Part shown: piece by piece, positions 1 through 5,597 of the stretch
How positions within the stretch are numbered: the stretch's first letter is position 1
Layout of the letters: each line of letters begins with the position of its first letter
NCBI GenBank assembly: GCA_009786295.1
Contig: WQTN01000086.1
Coordinates: forward strand, 1-6,280
Direction: 5' to 3'
From: Methanomassiliicoccaceae archaeon
GTDB taxonomy: Archaea; Thermoplasmatota; Thermoplasmata; Methanomassiliicoccales; Methanomethylophilaceae
Length of the DNA stretch: 6,280 bases
The notes under the pieces: model-generated
Told to the model about the DNA's origin: nothing
Databases searched by the model: none
What the model saw: only the letters and a program-made list of their open reading frames with translations
Position numbers and translations under genes: made by a program

Positions 1-1215
1 GCGAACTGGACGGCATCCGGCGGAGTCTACTTTACGACACAGAACCACACCTTCGCCATGCCCTCGAACGCATACGCTCTGACCGCCAACGCGACGGCGA
101 TCTTTACTGTGTCTGGAACTGTTACCAATACCGGCGGCTCCCCCATAGGAGGCGCCGTTGTTTTGTACAAGGTCTCTGGCATCGCAGGTATCAGCGGCAC
201 GGCCACTGATGCTACAGGGCAATATGTTATAACTGTGGACGGAGGGACCACTGTCGAGATAACGGGAGTGATAAAGAGCGGTTACGACGACATCACGCTG
301 TCATCCACCTACTTCATGAATCAGGACTATGTAGGCGTGGACTTCCAGATGACTGCTGCCCCCACCCCCACCCCGACCCCTACACCCACATCATATAACA
401 TCACGGCAACCTCTGACAGCACGACAAGGATTTCTCCCCAAGGCACTATAAGAGTATCGGTGGGAGCAGACCAGACCTTCTACTTCTCAGCCGATGCAGG
501 ATATTACATAGGTTCGGTTTTGGTAGATGGAAGGAGCCTTTCTCGTGCAGAGATAGATCTCGGATACTACACATTCTACAATGTGAACTCGCCCCACACC
601 ATAAGTGTGCTTACTGAAGCAGGTCCGAACATTATGCTGAGGATTATCGTGGTGGAAGGAAGCGGTTATGCGGAATACCGTATAAACAATGGTCTCTTCC
701 AGAGATACAATCAGCCTGTTGCTGTTCCGGAGCACGCTAACATCGCTGTCAGAGCATTTGCGGATGATATGTACGTGTTCGACGGATGGGGCGACAGCGG
801 CGGAATATACAGGAACTCTGATTACGCCAAGCAGGATCTGACAGAATCTCTGTATCTCGAACTGCACTTCAAGAAATCTTCCGGACACGGCTTCGGAGAT
901 TTAGGCAGCAGCATCATGTGGTGGATTCTGGCGGCAATAGCCTTGGCATTGCTGGTCGGTTTCCTGATATGGTTCCTGATCTACAGAGGATACTGCGATG
1001 TAGTCAAGGTGGGATACTCGACAGAGATAGTAGGAAAGGACAGAGTGCGCAGGAGGAGCGAGTACAGATTCTTTGTTGCGGGAGGATTCTCCGGAGCGGT
1101 ATCATACCGTGTCGGAGAGGACGGATCATGGAAGGTCCTGTACCCGATGCCGAACGGAGAGTATGCGATACCGAAAGGAGAGATCACAGACACAGTAACC
1201 ATCGAGTGCCGGTGA
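1..1215 (+). CDS. C-terminal part of a membrane-anchored, repeat-containing surface (adhesin-like) protein; 5' end outside the window
   Basis: The frame is open from base 1, so the gene starts upstream; 404 codons are visible, ending in TGA. Counting residues from base 1: about 3-33 is the tail of a bacterial/archaeal surface repeat (WTASGG followed by FAMPSNA and LTAN, as in Listeria-Bacteroides-type repeats). About 34-118 resembles a carboxypeptidase-regulatory-like beta-sandwich (SGTVTNTGGSPIGGAVV, later TDATGQY). Residues 121-130 are a Pro-Thr linker, and about 132-292 hold two further beta-rich repeats, the second with FDGWGDSGG. One hydrophobic helix at about 305-327 (IMWWILAAIALALLVGFLIW) is followed by about 75 residues rich in Arg and Lys (KDRVRRRSEYR), which suggests that end is cytoplasmic. 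Inferred role: cell-surface attachment or envelope protein anchored by a single helix; the ligand is unknown. The 5' signal peptide cannot be checked. I am sure of the coding frame and topology pattern, less of the domain family names. Confidence 0.85.
   Translation, partial: ANWTASGGVYFTTQNHTFAMPSNAYALTANATAIFTVSGTVTNTGGSPIGGAVVLYKVSGIAGISGTATDATGQYVITVDGGTTVEITGVIKSGYDDITLSSTYFMNQDYVGVDFQMTAAPTPTPTPTPTSYNITATSDSTTRISPQGTIRVSVGADQTFYFSADAGYYIGSVLVDGRSLSRAEIDLGYYTFYNVNSPHTISVLTEAGPNIMLRIIVVEGSGYAEYRINNGLFQRYNQPVAVPEHANIAVRAFADDMYVFDGWGDSGGIYRNSDYAKQDLTESLYLELHFKKSSGHGFGDLGSSIMWWILAAIALALLVGFLIWFLIYRGYCDVVKVGYSTEIVGKDRVRRRSEYRFFVAGGFSGAVSYRVGEDGSWKVLYPMPNGEYAIPKGEITDTVTIECR
361..390 (+). repeat. 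Pro-Thr dipeptide linker repeat (PT x5)
   Basis: Five consecutive Pro-Thr codon pairs (CCC ACC and synonymous variants) lie inside the surface-protein gene between two beta-rich domains. Such linkers are usually extended and often glycosylated in extracellular proteins. The near-tandem DNA could change length by slippage, although the codons already vary at the third position. Confidence 0.85.
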
Positions 1216-1220
1216 TCCAG

Positions 1221-1256
1221 ATTCCAACCTTAACTCGGAGGAGTTAGGGTTGGAAT
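1221..1256 (+). terminator. Strong hairpin just after the surface-protein gene, candidate transcription end or RNA-stability element
   Basis: The arm ATTCCAACCTTAACTC (1221-1236), the loop GGAG and the arm GAGTTAGGGTTGGAAT (1241-1256) form a 16-base-pair stem with only one non-Watson-Crick position, which is a U-G wobble when read as plus-strand RNA. It begins five bases after the TGA of the surface gene and lies between two convergent genes. An A/T-rich stretch with a TTTTATT follows on the plus strand, but there is no long T run, so a classical intrinsic terminator is not certain. Confidence 0.6.
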
Positions 1257-1314
1257 CAAAACATTTTATTAATGCGGAGAGAAAGCCCAGCAACTGCAGT
1301 GTTCAAGGCTGCTC

Positions 1315-2367
1315 TCAGCCCTTTCTAAAATATTCTTTCCCCTTTTCCATCAGTTCGATGAACATTTCGGGGGTGTGCGAAAGGGATGCCCCCATGACCT
1401 CTTTCAAAGCCTTTTCGAAAACATCCCACATTTCTTCCGCATTTTCATTCAGATGCTGTATCTCATGATACAGCGGAGCATTCTCCTCAGATACCGGGAT
1501 GCACGCGCTCAGGCATTTTCTGAAAGTGGAAGAGGATATCTTCTCCAACTCATTGAAAGGTATGCCGCTCTCTCTGAGCGCAGTAAAGAATACGATGTTG
1601 GATGCATGCGCGAACGCAAGCACGTACGCCGTAAGCTCATCGTGCCTCTCTATGCTTGTGAATATGAGATTGGACCCTTCGCTGTCGAAGAGTTCCGCAG
1701 CCTCGGAAACGGCTTCTTTACACCCGCAGTCGCATACGACCACGTTGCGGCCCAGCATCGAAACGGCAGAAGGCCCGAACATATGATGGACAGAACACAC
1801 CTTCCTCCGTTCAGCCATTCCCTTAAGGATGTCCGCAAAGGGGGATTTCACGGACGAGATATCAAAGATCAGAGCATCTTTCCTGCAAACGGCATCGGCC
1901 TCTTTCAGCTTTGATCCGACGGATGAGATCGGCACAGAGATGATGACGATGTCCGAATCCTTCATATCGTCAGCACATCCGACGGATCTGCTGACGATGT
2001 TCACCTCTGCTCCTAGGCCGGTAAAGTATCTTTGAAGCCATCTTCCCATTCCGCCGGTGCCGCCGACGATGGTCACTTTCTTCTCGCATCTTTTCTTTGG
2101 TATGGCAGATTGGAGTTCGACGGAACTCTCTATCAGCAGCCTGCATACAGATTCGGAGACATCCTGAGGGAGGGAAGTGTTCTCGGCCATTCTGCGGTAT
2201 CTTTCGATAACTTTCTTCTCGACATCTTTGTTCCTGACAGCTATGCCGAGCTCGTTCTTCAGGACGCCTATTTCCTTTGCAGCGTCGTTGCGCCGGATCA
2301 TCAGTTCGACGATCTCCCTATCGATCTTCTCGATATCCTTCCTCAGCTGCTCCAGATCCTTTGTCAT
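1315..2367 (-). CDS. tyrA: Bifunctional chorismate mutase (AroQ type) / prephenate dehydrogenase (TyrA)
   Basis: The 350-residue protein converts chorismate to prephenate and then, with NAD(P)+, to 4-hydroxyphenylpyruvate, the precursor of tyrosine, in the cytoplasm. Residues 1-90 are an all-helical AroQ domain. Aligned by eye with E. coli chorismate mutase, Arg9, Arg26, Lys37, Glu50, Ser82 and Gln86 match active-site positions 11, 28, 39, 52, 84 and 88. From about 98 a Rossmann fold begins with VGGTGGMG (101-108). HHMFGP (194-199) is the HPMFGP catalytic motif, with His194 as the catalytic histidine and His in place of the usual Pro at 195. RHDELTAYVLAFAHA (241-255) matches the dimer/active-site helix of TyrA. 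Two mutase positions differ: Asn46 (Asp48 in E. coli) and Val49 (Arg51). It is the last gene of the aro operon, 16 bases after aroB', with no strong ribosome-binding site visible. Stop is TGA. Confidence 0.93.
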   Translation of the reverse strand: MTKDLEQLRKDIEKIDREIVELMIRRNDAAKEIGVLKNELGIAVRNKDVEKKVIERYRRMAENTSLPQDVSESVCRLLIESSVELQSAIPKKRCEKKVTIVGGTGGMGRWLQRYFTGLGAEVNIVSRSVGCADDMKDSDIVIISVPISSVGSKLKEADAVCRKDALIFDISSVKSPFADILKGMAERRKVCSVHHMFGPSAVSMLGRNVVVCDCGCKEAVSEAAELFDSEGSNLIFTSIERHDELTAYVLAFAHASNIVFFTALRESGIPFNELEKISSSTFRKCLSACIPVSEENAPLYHEIQHLNENAEEMWDVFEKALKEVMGASLSHTPEMFIELMEKGKEYFRKG

Positions 2368-2383
2368 TTTCCACGTCCGCAGA

Positions 2384-3397
2384 TCAGTTCTCTTTGATCT
2401 TCTCGTTCACGGCCATTCCGAAATGCCTCCCGCCTTCCGTGAGATGTGCCAGCACCTCGTCTCCTTTCTTGAGCTCGTTGACGGAAACGGAACCTCTGGG
2501 CGTGACGAGCTTGACTGTCTCGGCGTTCTGAAGCACTGTTGTGTATTCATTGCCGTTATGTTCCGCGGTCACTATGAGCATCGGTCTGACCTCTGCTTTG
2601 CATCTTCCTATCGATGCCATTTTCGTGTCTCCGCCTCTCCCGACTATGAGCACATCATCGCCGGCATGCAGCTCGGAAAGGTATCGGGTCTTGCCGTTGG
2701 GCACCATTATGTAGGCGTGCACCGCGCCTGCGTTCACCCTGAACGGGCGCGCCGCAACGTATCCATTATCCTCGCTTTCAGACTGGACGAGGAAGAGGCA
2801 CGACGACTGCGATCCGATGAGCATCCCCTCGCCGGGGACCATCGTTGAGCATGTGTCGATGCATATCCGGTCGCCGATCTGTATATTCTTCACGCTGACC
2901 ACCTTGACAGTGGTCAATCCAAGATCCGATGTTGTCTTCACATTCTTCATGATATCCTTAACATCATCCGGGTCTTTCACATCGATAACGATGCCGTCCG
3001 TGCCCTTCTCAAGGATGTTCCGGCACAGTTCCGCATCGTCAGAGGATGAGACGCATGCCATCACCTTTGTCTTTCCGGATGATGCGGCGATGAGATTCTC
3101 GTAAGGAATGATGGACCAGTCCCCGGTCGAAACAACTATGACGTCCTCTTTGCCGCACAGTCTCATGGCCTCCTCCTGCTCTTTCGGAGATGAGATGCGG
3201 ACCATTCTGCCTTTGATACCGCCGGACAGTATGCCGCCATCGTTGACGGCGAGCCGGACCTTCCCCAGAGAGGAGAACTTCTCGTCGCCGGGACGCACAA
3301 TGAATGTATCGATCCCGCTCTCCAGTCCGGATATCAGCATTTTCTTTCTTTTCTCGACGTTGTCCGGAACGTCTGCCCTCATCCATATCTCTTTCAT
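2384..3397 (-). CDS. aroB': 3-dehydroquinate synthase II (archaeal type, MJ1249 family)
   Basis: This enzyme oxidatively deaminates and cyclises 2-amino-3,7-dideoxy-D-threo-hept-6-ulosonate (ADH) with NAD+ to give 3-dehydroquinate. It replaces the DAHP/AroB route used by bacteria. Counted from the chosen Met, the protein is 337 residues, normal for the family. Conserved blocks are visible: DWSIIPYENLIA (93-104), GDRICIDTCSTMVPGEGMLIG (about 175-195), QSSCLFLVQSE (197-207), ARPFRVNAGAVHAY (216-229) and EGGRHFG (321-327). I chose the ATG at 3397 because MKEIW matches the usual family N-terminus and AGTGAT lies four bases upstream of it. An ATG at 3403, sharing one base with the aroA' stop (TGATG), and a GTG at 3406 are possible alternatives that would add two or three residues. 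Translation is probably coupled to aroA'. Stop is TGA. Confidence 0.95.
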   Translation of the reverse strand: MKEIWMRADVPDNVEKRKKMLISGLESGIDTFIVRPGDEKFSSLGKVRLAVNDGGILSGGIKGRMVRISSPKEQEEAMRLCGKEDVIVVSTGDWSIIPYENLIAASSGKTKVMACVSSSDDAELCRNILEKGTDGIVIDVKDPDDVKDIMKNVKTTSDLGLTTVKVVSVKNIQIGDRICIDTCSTMVPGEGMLIGSQSSCLFLVQSESEDNGYVAARPFRVNAGAVHAYIMVPNGKTRYLSELHAGDDVLIVGRGGDTKMASIGRCKAEVRPMLIVTAEHNGNEYTTVLQNAETVKLVTPRGSVSVNELKKGDEVLAHLTEGGRHFGMAVNEKIKEN

Positions 3398-3402
3398 GAA
3401 CA

Positions 3403-4194
3403 TCACTTAAGGAGCTTCGCCGCTTCTTTCACGGTCATCCCTTTCAGGACGATGCCCGAAATAGCTTCGGTCATTGCCCGGGGGTTGCTGTGCTGGAATA
3501 TATTTCTTCCTATGGAAACGCCTCTTCCTCCTGCCTCAATGGAATCGTAGACCATGTTCAGTATGTCCATGTCAGAACCCATCTTCGGGCCCCCCGCTAT
3601 GAGCACCGGAGCAAGCGCGCCTTTTACGACATTCTTAAAAGAATCTATGTCTCCAGTGTAACTCACTTTGATCATGTCCGCGCCGAGTTCGGCGGCCACC
3701 CTTGCGCAGTGAGCGACCTTTTCGGGGTCGAACTGGTTCTTTATGGAAGGCCCGCGGGCGTATGCCATGACCAATAGCGGCATCCCCCATTCCGTGCAGT
3801 CTCTCGAGACTTTTCCCATATCAGACAGCATCTGAGGTTCGGTCTCGGCACCGAGGTTCACATGTATCGATACTGCGTCCGCCCCGAACTTCAGGCCCTC
3901 TTCCACAGTTGACACCAGCACCTTGCTGTCGGATGAGGAGCCCAGATTCGTGGATGCGGAAAGATGGAGTATCAGTCCGACATCGTTACCGGCGGTCCTG
4001 TGCCCGTATGGTATTATCCCTTTCTGCATAAGAACGGCGGTCGCGCCGCCCTGGCTCACTGCGTTCACAGTACTTTTCATATCGATTATGCCCGGTATCG
4101 GGCCGACGGATATGCCGTGGTCCATCGGTACAATGACCGCGTTCCCTGTTTCTCTGTCGATTATTCTTTCCAAACGAATGTTCTTTCCAAACAT
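3403..4194 (-). CDS. aroA': 2-amino-3,7-dideoxy-D-threo-hept-6-ulosonate (ADH) synthase, class I aldolase fold (MJ0400 family)
   Basis: This is the first step of the archaeal route to 3-dehydroquinate: a transaldolase-type reaction between 6-deoxy-5-ketofructose 1-phosphate and L-aspartate 4-semialdehyde. The 263-residue protein belongs to the DhnA/LsrF-like class I aldolases. Visible are FGKNIRLERI at the N-terminus, VPMDHGISVGP (22-32) with the conserved Asp25-His26, MAYARG (143-148) with the conserved Tyr145, MIKVSYTGDIDSF (174-186) with the expected Schiff-base Lys176, and the phosphate-binding GGPK (201-204) and GRNIFQ (229-234). It is the first gene of the operon. The ATG at 4194 is well supported by GGTGAT six bases upstream. 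Related class I aldolases can use fructose bisphosphate, but the adjacent aroB' makes the ADH synthase assignment strong. Stop is TGA. Confidence 0.95.
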   Translation of the reverse strand: MFGKNIRLERIIDRETGNAVIVPMDHGISVGPIPGIIDMKSTVNAVSQGGATAVLMQKGIIPYGHRTAGNDVGLILHLSASTNLGSSSDSKVLVSTVEEGLKFGADAVSIHVNLGAETEPQMLSDMGKVSRDCTEWGMPLLVMAYARGPSIKNQFDPEKVAHCARVAAELGADMIKVSYTGDIDSFKNVVKGALAPVLIAGGPKMGSDMDILNMVYDSIEAGGRGVSIGRNIFQHSNPRAMTEAISGIVLKGMTVKEAAKLLK

Positions 4195-4200
4195 TTATTC

Positions 4201-4206
4201 ATCACC
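4201..4206 (-). promoter_or_regulatory. Ribosome-binding site of aroA' (GGTGAT)
   Basis: Read on the minus strand, GGTGAT ends six bases before the aroA' ATG. It is a textbook archaeal Shine-Dalgarno sequence and fixes the start. It implies that the operon mRNA has a 5' leader, unlike the two plus-strand genes nearby, which look leaderless. Confidence 0.8.
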
Positions 4207-4211
4207 GTGCT

Positions 4212-4225
4212 ACGTGCTAACACGT
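4212..4225. promoter_or_regulatory. Palindrome ACGTG-ctaa-CACGT, candidate operator of the aro operon
   Basis: A perfect five-base inverted repeat with a four-base spacer lies between the TATA-like box of aroA' and its ribosome-binding site, about where transcription should start. A tandem CGTGCTA CGTGCTA (4206-4219) overlaps it. An archaeal repressor bound here would block polymerase. No regulator is encoded in the window, so the role is inferred from position and symmetry only. Confidence 0.35.
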
Positions 4226-4232
4226 GTCATAC

Positions 4233-4244
4233 TATTTCAATATT
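4233..4244 (-). promoter_or_regulatory. Candidate TATA box of the aro operon
   Basis: On the minus strand an A/T-rich AATATTGAAATA sits about 45 bases upstream of the aroA' ATG. With the usual 25-base distance to the start point, it gives a leader of roughly 20 bases that includes the GGTGAT site. The match to a TATA consensus is moderate. Confidence 0.4.
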
Positions 4245-4337
4245 GCGCGAAGTCGGCTGAGAGAAAATCCATCTGCTCGAAGAAAATCAGAGACACAGAA
4301 TGCTGGGGAAAACACCAGAGAAAGAGAGGAACGGCAT

Positions 4338-4346
4338 CTTTAAATC
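4338..4346 (+). promoter_or_regulatory. TATA box of the MNT nucleotidyltransferase gene
   Basis: CTTTAAATC is centred about 28 bases before the ATG at 4370, the spacing expected when transcription starts at or next to the start codon. No ribosome-binding site precedes that ATG, so a leaderless mRNA is likely. This is the main reason for choosing 4370 over the ATG at 4358. Confidence 0.6.
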
Positions 4347-4369
4347 TGGTGTTGTTGATGCAAGCGTGT

Positions 4370-4684
4370 ATGTTCGATTACAGTCTGGTTGATCAAGTGG
4401 TAGAGAAAATAGCAGAGGAGTTCAACCCTGAGCTGATAATTGTCTTCGGATCGGCCGCGAAAGGCGAGGCCGGAAGCCAGAGCGATCTGGATGTCCTTGT
4501 GATCATGGACACCGAGCTTTCTTATTACAAACGTGCGCCGGAAGTAAGAAGGAAACTGCTCGGAATACCTCTGGCCATGGATATATTGGTGGCCACCCCC
4601 GAAGAATTCCATACATACAAAGACGATGATAGGTTCTTTATCAAGGACATTGTGAGGACAGGGAAGATCGCATATGAATCCTGA
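4370..4684 (+). CDS. MNT-type minimal nucleotidyltransferase (MntA-like antitoxin of a HEPN/MNT pair)
   Basis: The 104-residue protein has the full signature of the minimal nucleotidyltransferase family: helix, then VFGSAAKGEAGSQSDLDVLV (25-44), which is the GS-x10-DxD motif with Gly27-Ser28, Asp39 and Asp41. The likely third metal ligand is Asp71 in AMDILVA. The length is normal for the family. In characterised HEPN/MNT toxin-antitoxin pairs the MNT protein silences the HEPN RNase by adding AMP to a tyrosine, and the two genes are adjacent and overlapping. Here the next frame does begin like a HEPN gene, overlapping by 11 bases, but it stops after 37 codons. The catalytic residues look intact, so the enzyme may be active but without its usual partner. 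Start 4370 is preferred because of the TATA spacing; ATG 4358 would add four residues. Stop is TGA. Confidence 0.85.
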   Translation: MFDYSLVDQVVEKIAEEFNPELIIVFGSAAKGEAGSQSDLDVLVIMDTELSYYKRAPEVRRKLLGIPLAMDILVATPEEFHTYKDDDRFFIKDIVRTGKIAYES

Positions 4685-4787
4685 ACCCAAAGACTATCTC
4701 GAAAAGGCCTTGATAGACTGGGAGCTCATTGTGCTGGAGCTGTTGTTTCCGGCATATGCCACAGCATCGGCAATCTCTCAGACCTGA
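4674..4787 (+). pseudogene. Truncated HEPN-domain gene (toxin partner of the MNT gene), first 37 codons only
   Basis: An ATG inside the end of the MNT gene opens a frame reading MNPEPKDYLEKALIDWELIV, which resembles the first helix of HEPN proteins (an N-terminal EYL-x-KA-x-DW/DL pattern). It overlaps the MNT gene by 11 bases, the usual arrangement of such pairs. After residue 23 the resemblance stops, and a TGA ends the frame at residue 37. A full HEPN protein is about 110-140 residues and carries an R-x4-6-H catalytic motif in its C-terminal half; none is encoded here. I could not find the missing part in the other frames of 4740-4925. It is probably a deletion or rearrangement remnant, but a short expressed peptide cannot be excluded. 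Confidence 0.6.
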
Positions 4788-4850
4788 CATCTGATAGGAT
4801 ATGCCCGCTGCAGGGCTGCCGCGACTGTAAACTAAGATGGACATAGGTAT

Positions 4851-4873
4851 TTCCTGCCTGGACGGCAAAGGAA
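4851..4873. other. Small hairpin downstream of the HEPN remnant
   Basis: TTCCTGCC (4851-4858), the loop TGGAC, then GGCA, a two-base AA bulge and GGAA (4870-4873) can pair as an eight-base-pair stem. It lies in the 138-base stretch between the HEPN remnant and the next promoter, where no gene is seen. It may be a transcription-end structure or chance. Confidence 0.25.
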
Positions 4874-4895
4874 GGAATGAAGAATCCATAGAATA

Positions 4896-4905
4896 AGATA
4901 TATTT
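4896..4905 (+). promoter_or_regulatory. TATA box of the PH-like membrane protein gene
   Basis: AGATATATTT is centred about 26 bases before the ATG at 4926. There is no ribosome-binding site between them. This is the standard geometry of a leaderless archaeal transcript and supports that start. Confidence 0.6.
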
Positions 4906-4925
4906 CTGTAACACTTACTGCATTT

Positions 4926-5519
4926 ATGGAAAGAATTTACAAACCGAACATAGGGCCGCTTTTTTGGGTCCATCTCCTTTTGATTTTGGTGGTAGCGCCG
5001 ATACTGGCGGTGCTGACATTCATGGACATAACCCCGGCAGGATTGCTCATCCCGATAGTTCTGATCCTTCTTTTGCTGGTAGTGATCGCTCTGCTCGTTG
5101 TGGCAAGGACAATGTACACCATGGATGACGAAAAGATAACGATCCAGGGAGCTTTCAAAAAACGGGAGATACCCTATGAATCCGTTACGAAGATAGTCAA
5201 TACAGACAAAGGCATCGCGGGCGAGGGAATGCTCGTCCTTTCGGCGGACAGGATAGGCATATTCTTCGGCGAGGATGGTAAGGCCACGATGTCCCCGAGG
5301 GACAAATCGGAGGCTCTGGACGCGCTCAGATCATACTGCCCCGACGCAGAATACGAAGAGATCTTCAAGCCCAAGAAAGCAGAAGAGGGAACAACGGAAA
5401 GCGGAACCGAAGACCAGGGAACAGGGTCGGATGAGGCTTCGGCAGAAGACCTCAGCGAGGATCCAGAGACAGATCTGGGCGAGGTCGTGACAGAAGACTT
5501 CAGCGAAAACGAGAACTAA
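4926..5519 (+). CDS. Two-helix membrane protein with a bacterial-PH-like domain and an acidic C-terminal tail
   Basis: The protein is 197 residues. Two hydrophobic helices (about 12-33 and 39-60) form a hairpin whose connecting loop is only a few residues. Residues about 62-138 have the beta-strand pattern of bacterial PH-like domains: YTMDDEKITIQGAFKKREIPY, then VLSADRIGIFFGEDGKATMSPRD with the S-D-R-I and SP-x-DK features of the bPH_4 (formerly DUF1200) type, ending in a helix (SEALDALRSY). The tail from 151 to 197 is disordered-looking and acidic, with 18 Asp/Glu among 47 residues. Membrane-anchored proteins of this kind have no agreed function; signalling or stress-related scaffolding has been suggested for relatives. 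The gene stands alone, with its own leaderless promoter, and ends in TAA five bases before a convergent tRNA gene. The family assignment is by pattern only. Confidence 0.75.
   Translation: MERIYKPNIGPLFWVHLLLILVVAPILAVLTFMDITPAGLLIPIVLILLLLVVIALLVVARTMYTMDDEKITIQGAFKKREIPYESVTKIVNTDKGIAGEGMLVLSADRIGIFFGEDGKATMSPRDKSEALDALRSYCPDAEYEEIFKPKKAEEGTTESGTEDQGTGSDEASAEDLSEDPETDLGEVVTEDFSENEN
5443..5506 (+). repeat. Imperfect 16-base direct repeat in the acidic-tail coding region
   Basis: CAGAAGACCTCAGCGA (5443-5458) recurs with one change (C to T) at 5491-5506. The offset of 48 bases is exactly 16 codons, so the repeat is in frame and gives AEDLSED and TEDFSEN. It suggests the acidic tail grew by internal duplication. 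Confidence 0.6.
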
Positions 5520-5524
5520 TAAGG

Positions 5525-5597
5525 TAGTCCCGGGCGGATTCGAACCACCGTCGCGGGCTCCAAAGGCCTGCATGATTGACCACTACACTACGGGACT
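5525..5597 (-). tRNA. tRNA-Gln (anticodon UUG)
   Basis: The 73-base cloverleaf reads on the minus strand. The acceptor AGTCCCG/CGGGACT pairs perfectly, with A as discriminator. The T arm is GGTGG-TTCGAAT-CCGCC, and the anticodon loop CUUUGGA places UUG at 5563-5561 on the minus strand. The D arm is weak (GTGT against TCAT). The anticodon stem CAGGC/GCCCG contains one A-C mismatch. CCA is not encoded, so it must be added by the CCA-adding enzyme. In archaea this tRNA is normally charged with Glu and then amidated by GatDE. The 3' end lies five bases from the stop of the convergent PH-like gene. Confidence 0.93.

Noticed and set aside
918..1247. Plus-strand open frame in another frame over the surface-protein end
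   Set aside because: It overlaps the transmembrane and C-terminal coding region, which has a consistent protein pattern, and its own translation is Arg/Gly-rich without structure.
2177..2848. Long plus-strand open frame opposite tyrA and aroB'
   Set aside because: Its translation has no recognisable domain and low-complexity composition, and both minus-strand genes under it match known families from end to end.
3923..4369. Long open extension upstream of the MNT gene on the plus strand
   Set aside because: It runs antisense through the start of aroA', has no family resemblance, and the TATA box at 4338-4346 sits at the right distance for a start at 4370.
4685..4842. Cys-rich reading (ICPLQGCRDCKLRWT) in the frame of the MNT gene after its stop, ending in TAG
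   Set aside because: There is no start codon in this frame and no recognisable zinc-binding spacing, and reading TAG as pyrrolysine gives no sensible continuation.
5525..5597. tRNA-Gln as an attachment site for an integrated element
   Set aside because: I found no integrase gene and no second copy of the tRNA 3' end in the window.
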